9,754 nt of DNA from Treponema sp. (GTDB lineage: Bacteria; Spirochaetota; Spirochaetia; Treponematales; Breznakiellaceae): positions 1 through 9,754 of the forward strand of contig WQXC01000061.1 in assembly GCA_009785045.1 (NCBI GenBank), read 5' to 3'. A program made the position numbers and the translations under genes. Under the pieces are notes generated by a model. The model was not told the DNA's origin. It did no database searches and saw only the letters and a program-made list of their open reading frames with translations. Below, piece by piece: positions 1 through 6,703 of this stretch; the stretch's first letter is position 1; every line of letters begins with the position of its first letter.

Positions 1-918
1 GCTTTTACCGCCACAGCCAGCACCTCTGTCTTGCAAAAAATAAAAAAATATATTTTCGGCGATTCTGACGCAGGTCAAATCGTGGGAAATCCGGACAGAC
101 CTAATATCAGTTATTCAGCAAAAGGATGCATTAACCGCGATCTGGCGGTTAGGGATTTATTAATCGTTAATAAACGTCCTGCAATTGTTTTTTGCTCTTC
201 GCGTCCGGGCACGGAAAAACTTGCTCGCTATTTAAGAAACGAACTGGAAGAGATGGGATACGAGTGGTACAAGGAAATACGTTTTTATCATGCAGGATTA
301 AGCAGGGAGGAAAAAGCGGTAACAGAAAAATGGCTTTTGCATAATACAGAAGCTGTCCTTGTCAGCACATGCGCATTTGGGATGGGCGTAGATAAATCGG
401 ATGTACGCACAGTAATACACAGAGACTGCGCTCCCTCTGTGGAAGCGTATTTACAGGAATCAGGCAGAGCCGGACGCGACGGAGAGCAAGCAAAAGCTTT
501 TCTTTTGTGGGGACCAGAAGACGAAATGGCAATTGCAAGAACAAAAACCGAAACAGACAGAAACAGGCTTTATGCGCTTTTGAATTATGCGCGGGACACA
601 GAACACTGCCGCAGACATTCGCTTCTTAAAATGCTGAATTACGATTCCGGCGGCGAAGTACCGGAAAAAAACTGCTGCGATGTCTGCTGCAAAGAAAATG
701 AAACTGCCGGTGATTTACGCGAAGAACCGCTTGTGATAAATTTTATCCGAAAAAATAAAAGATGCTTTACGCAGCAGCAAGCCGCATCTGTTTTAGCCGC
801 CGCATTATCTGTCCGTTGGTCAGAAGCCGAAGCCTCCCAGGTAATTAGTTATTTATTAAAAACTAAAAAACTAAGGAGGCTCCATTATTTCCCATGGACG
901 AATAAAGTTACTCTTTAA
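1..918 (+). CDS. recQ: RecQ-family ATP-dependent DNA helicase, C-terminal part (5' end outside window)
   Basis: A superfamily 2 3'-5' DNA helicase that unwinds DNA during recombination and repair in the cytoplasm. The frame is open from base 1 and begins AFTATAS, the helicase motif III (TAT) region, so the gene starts upstream; the TTG at 31 is only an internal codon. In order: DRPNI (about 97-111), motif IV with IVFCSS, the YHAGL segment, motif V AFGMGVDK (about 373-396) and motif VI QESGRAGRDG (about 454-483), all typical of RecQ. A RecQ zinc-binding region follows, starting at CRRH (607-618) and ending CCDVCC (673-690). After it only about 75 residues remain, perhaps a short winged helix; there is no room for an HRDC domain. 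The two ATPase motifs I and II are left of the window. The stop (916-918) lies inside the last codons of the convergent permease gene. The family is certain; the exact orthologue is less so. Confidence 0.93.
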   Translation, partial: AFTATASTSVLQKIKKYIFGDSDAGQIVGNPDRPNISYSAKGCINRDLAVRDLLIVNKRPAIVFCSSRPGTEKLARYLRNELEEMGYEWYKEIRFYHAGLSREEKAVTEKWLLHNTEAVLVSTCAFGMGVDKSDVRTVIHRDCAPSVEAYLQESGRAGRDGEQAKAFLLWGPEDEMAIARTKTETDRNRLYALLNYARDTEHCRRHSLLKMLNYDSGGEVPEKNCCDVCCKENETAGDLREEPLVINFIRKNKRCFTQQQAASVLAAALSVRWSEAEASQVISYLLKTKKLRRLHYFPWTNKVTL

Positions 919-1750
919 TACCGCCGAGTGTCAGACCGGAAATAATAAACCGTGACATAAACGCATAGAAAATAATAATCGGTATAAGCGAGACGGCAAT
1001 TCCAAGATAAATCCCGCCGAACTCTGTACGGTAAATATCGGCGCGCAATGATTGGACAAGCATAGGCAAGGTGTACATTTTTTCATTGGAAAGAAGAACA
1101 AGCGGAGTAATGTAGTTATTCCATGAGCCGATAAATGTAAAGATACACTGCGCCGCAAGAGCGGGAACAATAATAGGAATAATAATCGTATTAAAAATCC
1201 TGTATTCACCCGCGCCGTCAATACGCGCTGCATCAATAAGTTCCATACTCATTACAGACATCATATATTGCCTGATAAACAGAACAGATGCCGCGGCTGC
1301 AATTCCGGGAATAATTAACGGAATGTAATTATTTGTAAGTCCCCATCTTGCCATAAGCTGATAGAAACCGATAAATGTAAGCGAACCTGGAAGCATCATA
1401 ACAATAAGAATCAAAGACCATATTGCAGTCCTGCCTTTAAACCGGTAAACGTGGAGACCATACGCTGTTAAGCTGGAGAAGTACACACTTAGAGCCGTTG
1501 TACAAGTTGCAATAAAGGCGCTGTTTAAAAATCCGTGCCATATCTGGAAACGCCGGCTTGTTAAAGCATTCCAGTTGTACATAACATTGTTACTGGGCAA
1601 TAAAGAAAGACCCAAATTTATTTGTTCCGAAGACCGCGTAGCGTTTATCAGCAACACATAAAGAGGCGCAATAGCTATAAGTCCAAGAAAAATCATTAAA
1701 GCGTGAACAATATAACGTTTTAACGGAGCGTCACTTCTTTCTAGGCTCAT
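908..1750 (-). CDS. Carbohydrate ABC transporter permease, MalG type (CUT1 family)
   Basis: 280 residues, the usual length for the second membrane subunit of a CUT1 sugar importer; it should pair with the MalF-type subunit encoded just upstream. Hydrophobic helices are visible near residues 14-35, 72-98, 108-130, 142-165, 190-208 and 245-268. The cytoplasmic EAA loop that docks on the ATPase is clear at about 171-200 (DAARIDGAGEYRIFNT followed by IPIIVPALAA). The end, SGLTLGGIKE, is the typical MalG-type tail. The ATG at 1748-1750 overlaps the upstream stop as ATGA, suggesting translational coupling, and a full AAGGAGGTAA ribosome site lies inside the upstream gene with 6 bases between GGAGG and ATG. 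The 3' end overlaps the convergent recQ by 11 bases. The substrate cannot be told from the sequence; the neighbouring family 3 hydrolase suggests a beta-linked oligosaccharide. Confidence 0.93.
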   Translation of the reverse strand: MSLERSDAPLKRYIVHALMIFLGLIAIAPLYVLLINATRSSEQINLGLSLLPSNNVMYNWNALTSRRFQIWHGFLNSAFIATCTTALSVYFSSLTAYGLHVYRFKGRTAIWSLILIVMMLPGSLTFIGFYQLMARWGLTNNYIPLIIPGIAAAASVLFIRQYMMSVMSMELIDAARIDGAGEYRIFNTIIIPIIVPALAAQCIFTFIGSWNNYITPLVLLSNEKMYTLPMLVQSLRADIYRTEFGGIYLGIAVSLIPIIIFYAFMSRFIISGLTLGGIKE

Positions 1751-3156
1751 TTGTTACCTCCTTTTTTTCTCTTTATCTCACTGCGATCCTGCATTAAGAA
1801 GAATATCAAGAAGGCAAGCATAATAGTAACTACGAATATACCTATCGATATAGCGGCTCCGTATGAATAATCGGAATTACCCTGGAACGCTATATTGTAC
1901 TGGTACACAACTGTTGTTCGTATTCCGAAATTTCTGCCTCCAAGCATAGTCGTAAGCAGGAATGGAATATCAAACATTTGCATACCGCCGATCATGGAAG
2001 TAACAAGGATATAGAGCATAATCGGGCGAAGCAGCGGAAGCGTGATGTACCATGCAGTCTGGCGGCTGTTTGCGCCGTCAACTGTGGCTGATTCATACAG
2101 AGAAACAGGAATACTGGTAATACCTGCCATAAGCATAATAAGAGTATGACCGTACCACATCCACCATTGTATAAACGAAACAAGACCGCGGTTAAAAGCT
2201 ACATTGTTAAAGAAGTTAATTGCTTCCCTGACAGTATCGCCATCCGCAAATATCCGCAGGAATTGGTTAGCCGGCGCATTAACGTAGCTGTTAAAACCAA
2301 AGATACTGCGAAACAGGAATGCAACAGATACTGCGGTAAGCAGGTTCGGCAAATAAACAATTGCCCTGAACAACCCCTTACCGGCAAGATTAAGACGGGA
2401 ATCTGACAGCCAGATTGCAAGTATTAAAGCTATACCTAACTGCGGTATAAAGTTAAAACCCCAGATAATGAATGTATTACCAAGCGCACCCCAGAAGAAT
2501 CTGTCTTTAATAAGCTTCGTATAATTCTCTACAACGTGTATTCGTCTGCCCGAACCCTTACAAGCCATACAGGTAAATGTTTCTGCATCTTTGGGAGCTG
2601 TTGCTGTATGAGCAATAAATCCTCTGCCTCTGCATCTGTAACATTCAGTTTCTTCGGCAAGTCCCAATCCATCGCAGCTTTCGCATGTTGCAAAATCAAT
2701 TTCTCCGGTTCCTTCGCACTTTTCGCACTCAGGAATAAATCTACCTTCATTACAATCATAGCAGTGAATAACGTGACCGCTGCCTCTGCACAGATTACAA
2801 TCAGATGAGTATCTGTATTCTCTTTGCTGAGCCCTTAGATCGGTAAAACTGACTATGAATGTATTAATGGTTGGCCAAAAGTTAAAAATAAAAAATACAA
2901 TTAGAAAAGGAGCGACAAAGACATATCCCCATCGATTTGTTCTTTCTTCGTGTCCAATTACTTTCTTTATTTTTACTTTCTTTAATTGAGTTTGTTCTGC
3001 TGTATTTTCCTGCACAAGTTCAAATGACTGTGTATTATCAGGCGTATCTTCGGCAACTGCAGATTCCTGTACAACGGATTCTTCCTCAGAAACAACATCT
3101 GCATTTTCCTGCAAAATTTCTGTTTCTTCTGCTTTTTTCTTCCTGCCCCTTGGCAT
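1747..3156 (-). CDS. Carbohydrate ABC transporter permease, MalF type, with a cysteine-rich DnaJ-like insert in its first extracytoplasmic loop
   Basis: 469 residues against roughly 290-320 for an ordinary six-helix CUT1 permease. The extra length has two sources. Residues 1-72 are a charged, acidic, low-complexity N-terminal extension (MPRGRKKK, then Glu/Gln/Val-rich, then KKVKIKK). Residues about 107-207 are an insert with six CxxC pairs. The rest is standard: first helix about 76-103 ending SFTD, then VENYTKLIKDRFFWGALGNT (about 208-227), helices near 222-250, 262-285, 328-348, 375-397 and 432-455, and the EAA loop YESATVDGANSRQTAWYITL (354-373). In related permeases SFTD is followed after about ten residues by the GLxNY segment, so the insert sits exactly in that linker, on the outer face. 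All 12 cysteines are in the insert. Start: ATG 3154-3156 with GGAGGAG two bases upstream. The SBP gene lies before it and the MalG-type gene overlaps it by 4 bases. The permease call is firm; the role of the insert is unknown. Confidence 0.93.
   Translation of the reverse strand: MPRGRKKKAEETEILQENADVVSEEESVVQESAVAEDTPDNTQSFELVQENTAEQTQLKKVKIKKVIGHEERTNRWGYVFVAPFLIVFFIFNFWPTINTFIVSFTDLRAQQREYRYSSDCNLCRGSGHVIHCYDCNEGRFIPECEKCEGTGEIDFATCESCDGLGLAEETECYRCRGRGFIAHTATAPKDAETFTCMACKGSGRRIHVVENYTKLIKDRFFWGALGNTFIIWGFNFIPQLGIALILAIWLSDSRLNLAGKGLFRAIVYLPNLLTAVSVAFLFRSIFGFNSYVNAPANQFLRIFADGDTVREAINFFNNVAFNRGLVSFIQWWMWYGHTLIMLMAGITSIPVSLYESATVDGANSRQTAWYITLPLLRPIMLYILVTSMIGGMQMFDIPFLLTTMLGGRNFGIRTTVVYQYNIAFQGNSDYSYGAAISIGIFVVTIMLAFLIFFLMQDRSEIKRKKGGNK
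1754..1763 (-). promoter_or_regulatory. Ribosome binding site for the MalG-type permease, inside the upstream gene
   Basis: AAGGAGGTAA on the minus strand, with GGAGG at 1757-1761 and 6 bases to the ATG. It is built into the last codons of the MalF-type gene and encodes its Gly-Gly-Asn-Lys tail. With the ATGA overlap it fixes the start and suggests coupled translation of the two permeases. Confidence 0.85.
2533..2838 (-). other. Six-pair CxxC(xGxG) zinc-finger-like insert inside the MalF-type permease
   Basis: Protein region, about residues 107-208. The pairs are CNLCRGSG (C120/C123), CYDCNEGR (C132/C135), CEKCEGTG (C144/C147), CESCDGLG (C158/C161), CYRCRGRG (C172/C175) and CMACKGSG (C196/C199). 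Five of six match the CxxCxGxG repeat of the DnaJ cysteine-rich domain; the second lacks the glycine pattern. Steps between pairs are 12, 12, 14, 14 and 24 residues. DnaJ has four repeats binding two zinc ions, so six pairs could bind three; that is inference. Topology of CUT1 permeases puts this loop outside the cytoplasmic membrane, an unusual place for such a domain. The reading frame is open through the insert with no sign of a frameshift. Confidence 0.88.
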
Positions 3157-3160
3157 TGCT

Positions 3161-3165
3161 CCTCC
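3161..3165 (-). promoter_or_regulatory. Ribosome binding site for the MalF-type permease
   Basis: GGAGG on the minus strand, part of GGAGGAGCA directly before the ATG at 3154-3156. It begins only two bases after the U-tract of the upstream terminator, so every readthrough transcript immediately carries a strong ribosome site. Confidence 0.8.
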
Positions 3166-3167
3166 AG

Positions 3168-3217
3168 AAAAAAAGGCTGCCTCACCTGACCACTATCAAG
3201 TGATCAGGCAGACAGCC
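3168..3217 (-). terminator. Intrinsic terminator between the binding-protein and permease genes
   Basis: On the minus-strand RNA, 3217-3213 pairs with 3179-3175 (GGCUG with CAGCC). A further 3 pairs (3212-3210 with 3182-3180, one G-U) and 10 pairs (3208-3199 with 3194-3185, one G-U at 3190/3203) follow, around a four-base loop at 3195-3198. A 2/1 internal loop is the only interruption. Seven U residues (3174-3168) come straight after the stem. This is a textbook Rho-independent terminator. It lies 37 bases beyond the binding-protein stop and 12 bases before the permease ATG, so it should end most transcripts after the binding-protein gene while some read through. Confidence 0.88.
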
Positions 3218-3253
3218 CAACTAAAATTAAACTTTCAGATAATCAGTCCTTGA

Positions 3254-4510
3254 TTATAGGCCAAGCAATGATTCAATCTGGTTTCTGAAATCAGCAAGAG
3301 CCAAAGCTTTTGTTTTTTCGCCTTCTACATAAGCAGTAACTGCTTCGTGGAAGTAATCTTCAATAGCGCGGTCTGTACCCTGTAAGAGTCTGCCGTTTAC
3401 GCCTTTTGCCATTTCAGCAAATTCTGCATAGTGGTTCTGCCCGCCAAGGAAAGGTTCGCGATAGTCGCCTTTAATTTTGTCAACTACCATCATGTTGCTG
3501 ACGAGGTCGCCAGAATCCAGAGCATACTGCTCAAGGAAGAGGTTATCAACTGTTAAATAGCGGATAAATTGTTTTGCTGCTTCAGGAACTGCTGTGCCTT
3601 TGTAAGCGCCGAGCCATGTGCCGCCCCAACGATAAGGTACAGGACCTGGAATCATCGCCCAGTCGCCTGATGTGTCAGGAGTATTGGGTTTTAAGACATA
3701 GTGGAGGCCCCATGTAGGAAGGAAGTAACCAAATACTTCAACATCGTTCTGGGCTTCGTCTTTAAGATCGCCTTTCATGCCGAGGAACCAGCCTTCTGAC
3801 CACTGACCAACGCGGCCTTCCCAGCGATTGTCGTACATTGTTTTTGCAATGTCCATATAGAGCTCAAGGTTTCTGTCGATAACGAGTCTGTTATTAACAA
3901 TCCAGGGCTGTTCTCTTGCAGCAAACATAAACTGGAAGATATCGCCGCGGCTTGCAACAGTTACGCAGCTGCCGTTTGAATCGTTTTTAAGTTTTTCTGC
4001 TGTCTGCATGAATGTGTTGATGTCAGAAAAATATGTCTGAACTGTAGCGGGATCATCTGTGCCGAGATATGCTTTTGCAAGGCTTCTGCGATAGAAGAAT
4101 GCACCAGGAGCTGCCTGCCATGACAAGCCATATACTCTGCCGTTATATGTTCCAACTTCTACTGGATATGCAAGAAGCCTGTCTTTGTAAGCTTCGTAGA
4201 TATCAGTTAAATCCAACAACTGACCAGATTCAATGTACTTGCGCACGAATGCAGCTTCCATTACGATAATATCCGGCGCACCGCGGCCAGATGCCAATAC
4301 GGGGTCAAGTTTGTTTTCATACTGACCCTGATCGGTCATTGAATACTCCATGTTTACCCCTGGGAATGCTTTCTGGTAGTAATTTGATACCATGTTGTGG
4401 ACTTCGTCAGTGAATGACCAAACAGTAAGTGTTGGTCCCTTTGAGCCTCCACAGCCTACAGCACTAAATAGTAAAAGTACTGCACAAGCAATGACTAGAG
4501 CTTTTTTCAT
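3254..4510 (-). CDS. Carbohydrate ABC transporter solute-binding lipoprotein (CUT1 type)
   Basis: 418 residues, normal for a family 1 extracellular sugar-binding protein. The N-terminus MKKALVIACAVLLLFSAVGC is a lipoprotein signal with the lipidated cysteine at about residue 20; AVGC is a relaxed lipobox of the kind spirochaetes accept. The mature protein starts with TLTVWSFTDEV, the usual first strand of these proteins, followed by NKLDPVLASGRGAPDIIVME and later GDWAMIPGPVPYRWGGTWLG, which match the typical ligand-cleft regions. It should sit on the outer face of the cytoplasmic membrane or in the periplasm and pass an oligosaccharide to the two permeases downstream. The ATG at 4510 is chosen because GGAGG lies five bases upstream and the signal peptide begins there. 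An in-frame ATG at 4540 would add ten residues before the signal and lacks a ribosome site. The ligand is unknown. Confidence 0.93.
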   Translation of the reverse strand: MKKALVIACAVLLLFSAVGCGGSKGPTLTVWSFTDEVHNMVSNYYQKAFPGVNMEYSMTDQGQYENKLDPVLASGRGAPDIIVMEAAFVRKYIESGQLLDLTDIYEAYKDRLLAYPVEVGTYNGRVYGLSWQAAPGAFFYRRSLAKAYLGTDDPATVQTYFSDINTFMQTAEKLKNDSNGSCVTVASRGDIFQFMFAAREQPWIVNNRLVIDRNLELYMDIAKTMYDNRWEGRVGQWSEGWFLGMKGDLKDEAQNDVEVFGYFLPTWGLHYVLKPNTPDTSGDWAMIPGPVPYRWGGTWLGAYKGTAVPEAAKQFIRYLTVDNLFLEQYALDSGDLVSNMMVVDKIKGDYREPFLGGQNHYAEFAEMAKGVNGRLLQGTDRAIEDYFHEAVTAYVEGEKTKALALADFRNQIESLLGL

Positions 4511-4515
4511 CTTTT

Positions 4516-4520
4516 CCTCC
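4516..4520 (-). promoter_or_regulatory. Ribosome binding site that fixes the binding-protein start
   Basis: GGAGG on the minus strand, five bases (AAAAG) before the ATG at 4508-4510. It supports that start over the in-frame ATG at 4538-4540. Confidence 0.8.
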
Positions 4521-4562
4521 AAGATACTTTTTTTCCCCAACCTTTTTTTGGGTTTTAGATTA

Positions 4563-4592
4563 TTTAAAGATTATATTACCATAATCTATAAA
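4563..4592. promoter_or_regulatory. Inverted repeat over the -10 region, possible operator
   Basis: Arms TTTAAAGATTAT (4563-4574) and ATAATCTATAAA (4581-4592), matching at 11 of 12 positions across a 6-base centre; the inner 7 bases are perfect. It covers the -10 element and much of the spacer of the proposed promoter, where a bound protein would block RNA polymerase. It is AT-rich without a central CG, so it is unlike a LacI-family operator. An alternative is a weak hairpin ending hydrolase transcripts, but no U-tract follows it. Confidence 0.45.
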
Positions 4593-4601
4593 AAGGGTCA
4601 A
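4573..4601 (-). promoter_or_regulatory. Sigma-70-like promoter of the binding-protein gene
   Basis: On the minus strand, TTGACC (4601-4596), a 17-base spacer, and TAATAT (4578-4573). An exact TATAAT overlaps it at 4575-4570 but would give a 20-base spacer. Transcription would start near 4563-4567, giving an mRNA leader of about 55 bases before the ATG at 4510. It lies directly after the hydrolase stop (4613) and allows the binding protein to be expressed independently of the hydrolase gene. Confidence 0.6.
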
Positions 4602-4612
4602 GGCTTTTTTCC

Positions 4613-6700
4613 TTATTTTATGGAAATTTTCGCAGAAACCGGTTCCGGAGCGCCTTTTTCCACAGCCGCAGCCACAGGAGCAGAATCCGCCGCAATTACC
4701 GAATAGGAACCAGGTAAAAGCCTGTATTCGCCATCATCATTTACCGTCTCAAAAACCGCGGCAGAAAGGTCAAATTCCACTTTTTCGCTCTTTCCGGCAG
4801 GTATAAATATACGGCGAAACCCTCTTAATGATGAAAAAGGCTCATTTTCGCCCTTATCATCCCTGGAAACATAAATTTGAACCACTTCATCAGCGTCAAA
4901 ATTACCGGTATTCGTTACAGTTACCGTTGCTTTGATCGAACCGCCGGCGGAAATCGACTGTGCTGACAGATTGATGGAATCGAAACGGAAACTGGTATAA
5001 GAAAGCCCAAAACCAAACGGATAAAGGGGCTTTTCGGTCATATATCGATAAGTGCGTCCCTTCATCGAATAATCTTCGTAAGGCGGAAGCTGTTCTGTCG
5101 AAATAGGGAAAGTAACAGGCAGCTTTCCTGATGGGATAACATCGCCAAAAATAATGTCCGCAACAGCTTTGCCGCCGGATTCGCCGGGGTACCAGGCATA
5201 AATTACTGCGTCCGCCAGGTCTTCCGGGAAGGCAATTGCGCTGCCGCCAGTAAGCACCAGGATGATTTTCTTGCCGGCATTTCTGACTGCCTGCAGATAT
5301 TTTAACTGCCATGACGGAAGTTCAATCGTGTTACGATCGCCGTTGGAGTCCGAAGCAATTGCGTCGCCCTCTTCGCCTTCCATTGCGCCATCTAATCCCA
5401 TTACAGCAATGACAACATCGGTAATATTAGCCTCGCCGTAATGAACAAGCGACTTGCTGGTTTCGCTGTACATCAGGCAGCCTTGCCGGTAATCCAAACT
5501 AATGCCAAACTTGTCTTTTGTTTTTTCGCCTAAGCCTTCGAGTATGGTGGTAAAGCGCGAGCTGACACCGTAGTAGTTGCCAAAAAGCGTATGCGGATTT
5601 GCGGCAGCAGGACCTGTAACAACAATTTTTTTAGGACTGGAATCAAGCGGTAAAAGGTTATTATCGTTTTTAAGCAGAACGATGGATTTATGCGCAGCTT
5701 TTAACGCAAGCTCCCGGTGCTTATCGCAGTTGATTACCTCGCGGCCAAGTTTGCCGTATTTACCGGATTCCGGTGCATCAAACATTCCAAGTTTAAATCT
5801 TGTACGCAACAGACGCTCAAGCGAAATATTGATAGTTTCCTCTGTGACGAGCCCCTGCTTATGGGACACTGTCAGCATGGGGTAAGTGCAGCCGCAGTTT
5901 AAGTCTAAGCCGGCGTTCAGGGCAAGAGCCGCAGATTCTTCCGGCGATTTGGTAATTTTATGATACTCGTGGAAATCGCGGATAGCCCAGCAGTCGGAAA
6001 CAACGTGGCCTTTGAATTTCCATTTATCACGAAGAATATCTTTTAAAAGTAATTTGCTGGCACAGCAGGCTTCGCCAAGAGTACGGTTATACGCGCCCAT
6101 GACAGATTCTACGCCGCCTTCCACAAGCGCCTTGAACGCCGGCAGGTATGTTTCCCAAAGATCTTTTTTTGTGACAATTGCGTTAAAAGTGTGACGATCT
6201 TTTTCCGGACCTGAATGGACAGCATAATGTTTTGCGCAGGCGGCAAGTTTAAGATTTTCCGGATCATCACCCTGTAATCCGCGCACCAATGCAAGTCCGA
6301 TTTTACTTGTCAGGTACGGATCTTCGCCGTAGGTTTCCTGTCCGCGTCCCCAGCGTGGATCACGGAAAATATTGATATTCGGCGTCCAGAAAGTAAGCCC
6401 CCAATATTGACCGCGATTACCGCATTTTACAGCTTCGTTGTATTTGGCACGCGCTTCGTCAGAAATGGCAACAGCTATTTCTTCGACAAGAGTTTCGTCA
6501 AAAGTTGCCGCCATCGCTATCGCCTGCGGAAAAACAGTCGCAACACCGGCTCTTGCAACTCCATGGAGACATTCATTCCACCAGTTATATTCAGGGATAC
6601 CCAGGCGTTCAATTGCCGGGCTTTTGTAAAGAAGCTGGGAAACCTTTTCTTCCAGCGTCATCTGTGAAATTAACTCTTTTATTTTTGATTCGCGATCCAT
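4613..6700 (-). CDS. Glycoside hydrolase family 3, cytoplasmic beta-glucosidase/beta-xylosidase type
   Basis: 695 residues; removes terminal beta-linked sugars from oligosaccharides with a retaining mechanism. Residues 1 to about 310 form the TIM barrel: NWWNECLHGVARAG (39-52), TVFPQAIAMAATFD (55-68), DPRWGRGQETYGEDPYL (114-130), KHYAVHSGPE (157-166) and VVSDCWAI (233-240), where D236 is the expected nucleophile. About 335-540 is the alpha/beta sandwich, with GAMEGEEGDA (438-447) in the region that carries the acid/base glutamate in this family and PSGKLPVTFP (523-532). PLYPFGFGLSYTSF (558-571) leads into a fibronectin type III-like domain to about 670. The NWWNE...LHGVARAG...TVFPQA pattern is common in enzymes annotated as beta-xylosidases, but substrate choice cannot be read reliably. 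No signal peptide is present, so it acts on imported sugars. Start: ATG 6698-6700 with AGGAG six bases upstream. It leads the transport block and diverges from the HD-GYP receptor. Confidence 0.95.
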   Translation of the reverse strand: MDRESKIKELISQMTLEEKVSQLLYKSPAIERLGIPEYNWWNECLHGVARAGVATVFPQAIAMAATFDETLVEEIAVAISDEARAKYNEAVKCGNRGQYWGLTFWTPNINIFRDPRWGRGQETYGEDPYLTSKIGLALVRGLQGDDPENLKLAACAKHYAVHSGPEKDRHTFNAIVTKKDLWETYLPAFKALVEGGVESVMGAYNRTLGEACCASKLLLKDILRDKWKFKGHVVSDCWAIRDFHEYHKITKSPEESAALALNAGLDLNCGCTYPMLTVSHKQGLVTEETINISLERLLRTRFKLGMFDAPESGKYGKLGREVINCDKHRELALKAAHKSIVLLKNDNNLLPLDSSPKKIVVTGPAAANPHTLFGNYYGVSSRFTTILEGLGEKTKDKFGISLDYRQGCLMYSETSKSLVHYGEANITDVVIAVMGLDGAMEGEEGDAIASDSNGDRNTIELPSWQLKYLQAVRNAGKKIILVLTGGSAIAFPEDLADAVIYAWYPGESGGKAVADIIFGDVIPSGKLPVTFPISTEQLPPYEDYSMKGRTYRYMTEKPLYPFGFGLSYTSFRFDSINLSAQSISAGGSIKATVTVTNTGNFDADEVVQIYVSRDDKGENEPFSSLRGFRRIFIPAGKSEKVEFDLSAAVFETVNDDGEYRLLPGSYSVIAADSAPVAAAVEKGAPEPVSAKISIK

Positions 6701-6703
6701 GTC

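Noticed and set aside
31..33. TTG as the start of the helicase gene
   Set aside because: The same frame is open to base 1 and encodes helicase motif III before this codon, so the gene is cut by the window edge.
2529..2808. Open frames overlapping the cysteine-rich insert on both strands
   Set aside because: They are shadows of the insert's repetitive codons; the permease frame runs through with conserved sequence on both sides.
2533..2838. A separate DnaJ or zinc-finger gene fused by a sequencing frameshift
   Set aside because: There is no J-domain or substrate-binding domain, and the permease frame is the same before and after the insert, so no frameshift is needed.
4538..4540. ATG as the start of the binding protein
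   Set aside because: It has no ribosome site and puts ten polar residues before the lipoprotein signal; the ATG at 4510 has GGAGG and a normal signal peptide.
4527..4556. Hairpin in the leader of the binding-protein mRNA (AACC/GGTT around an A-rich loop)
   Set aside because: Only about four pairs can form; too weak to call a riboswitch or attenuator.
4563..4592. Intrinsic terminator of the hydrolase gene
   Set aside because: The stem is almost all A-U and no U-tract follows on the minus strand; the overlap with promoter elements fits an operator better.
4392..4706. Plus-strand open frame across the hydrolase-binding protein gap
   Set aside because: It runs antisense to the ends of two clear genes and its translation shows no recognisable domain.
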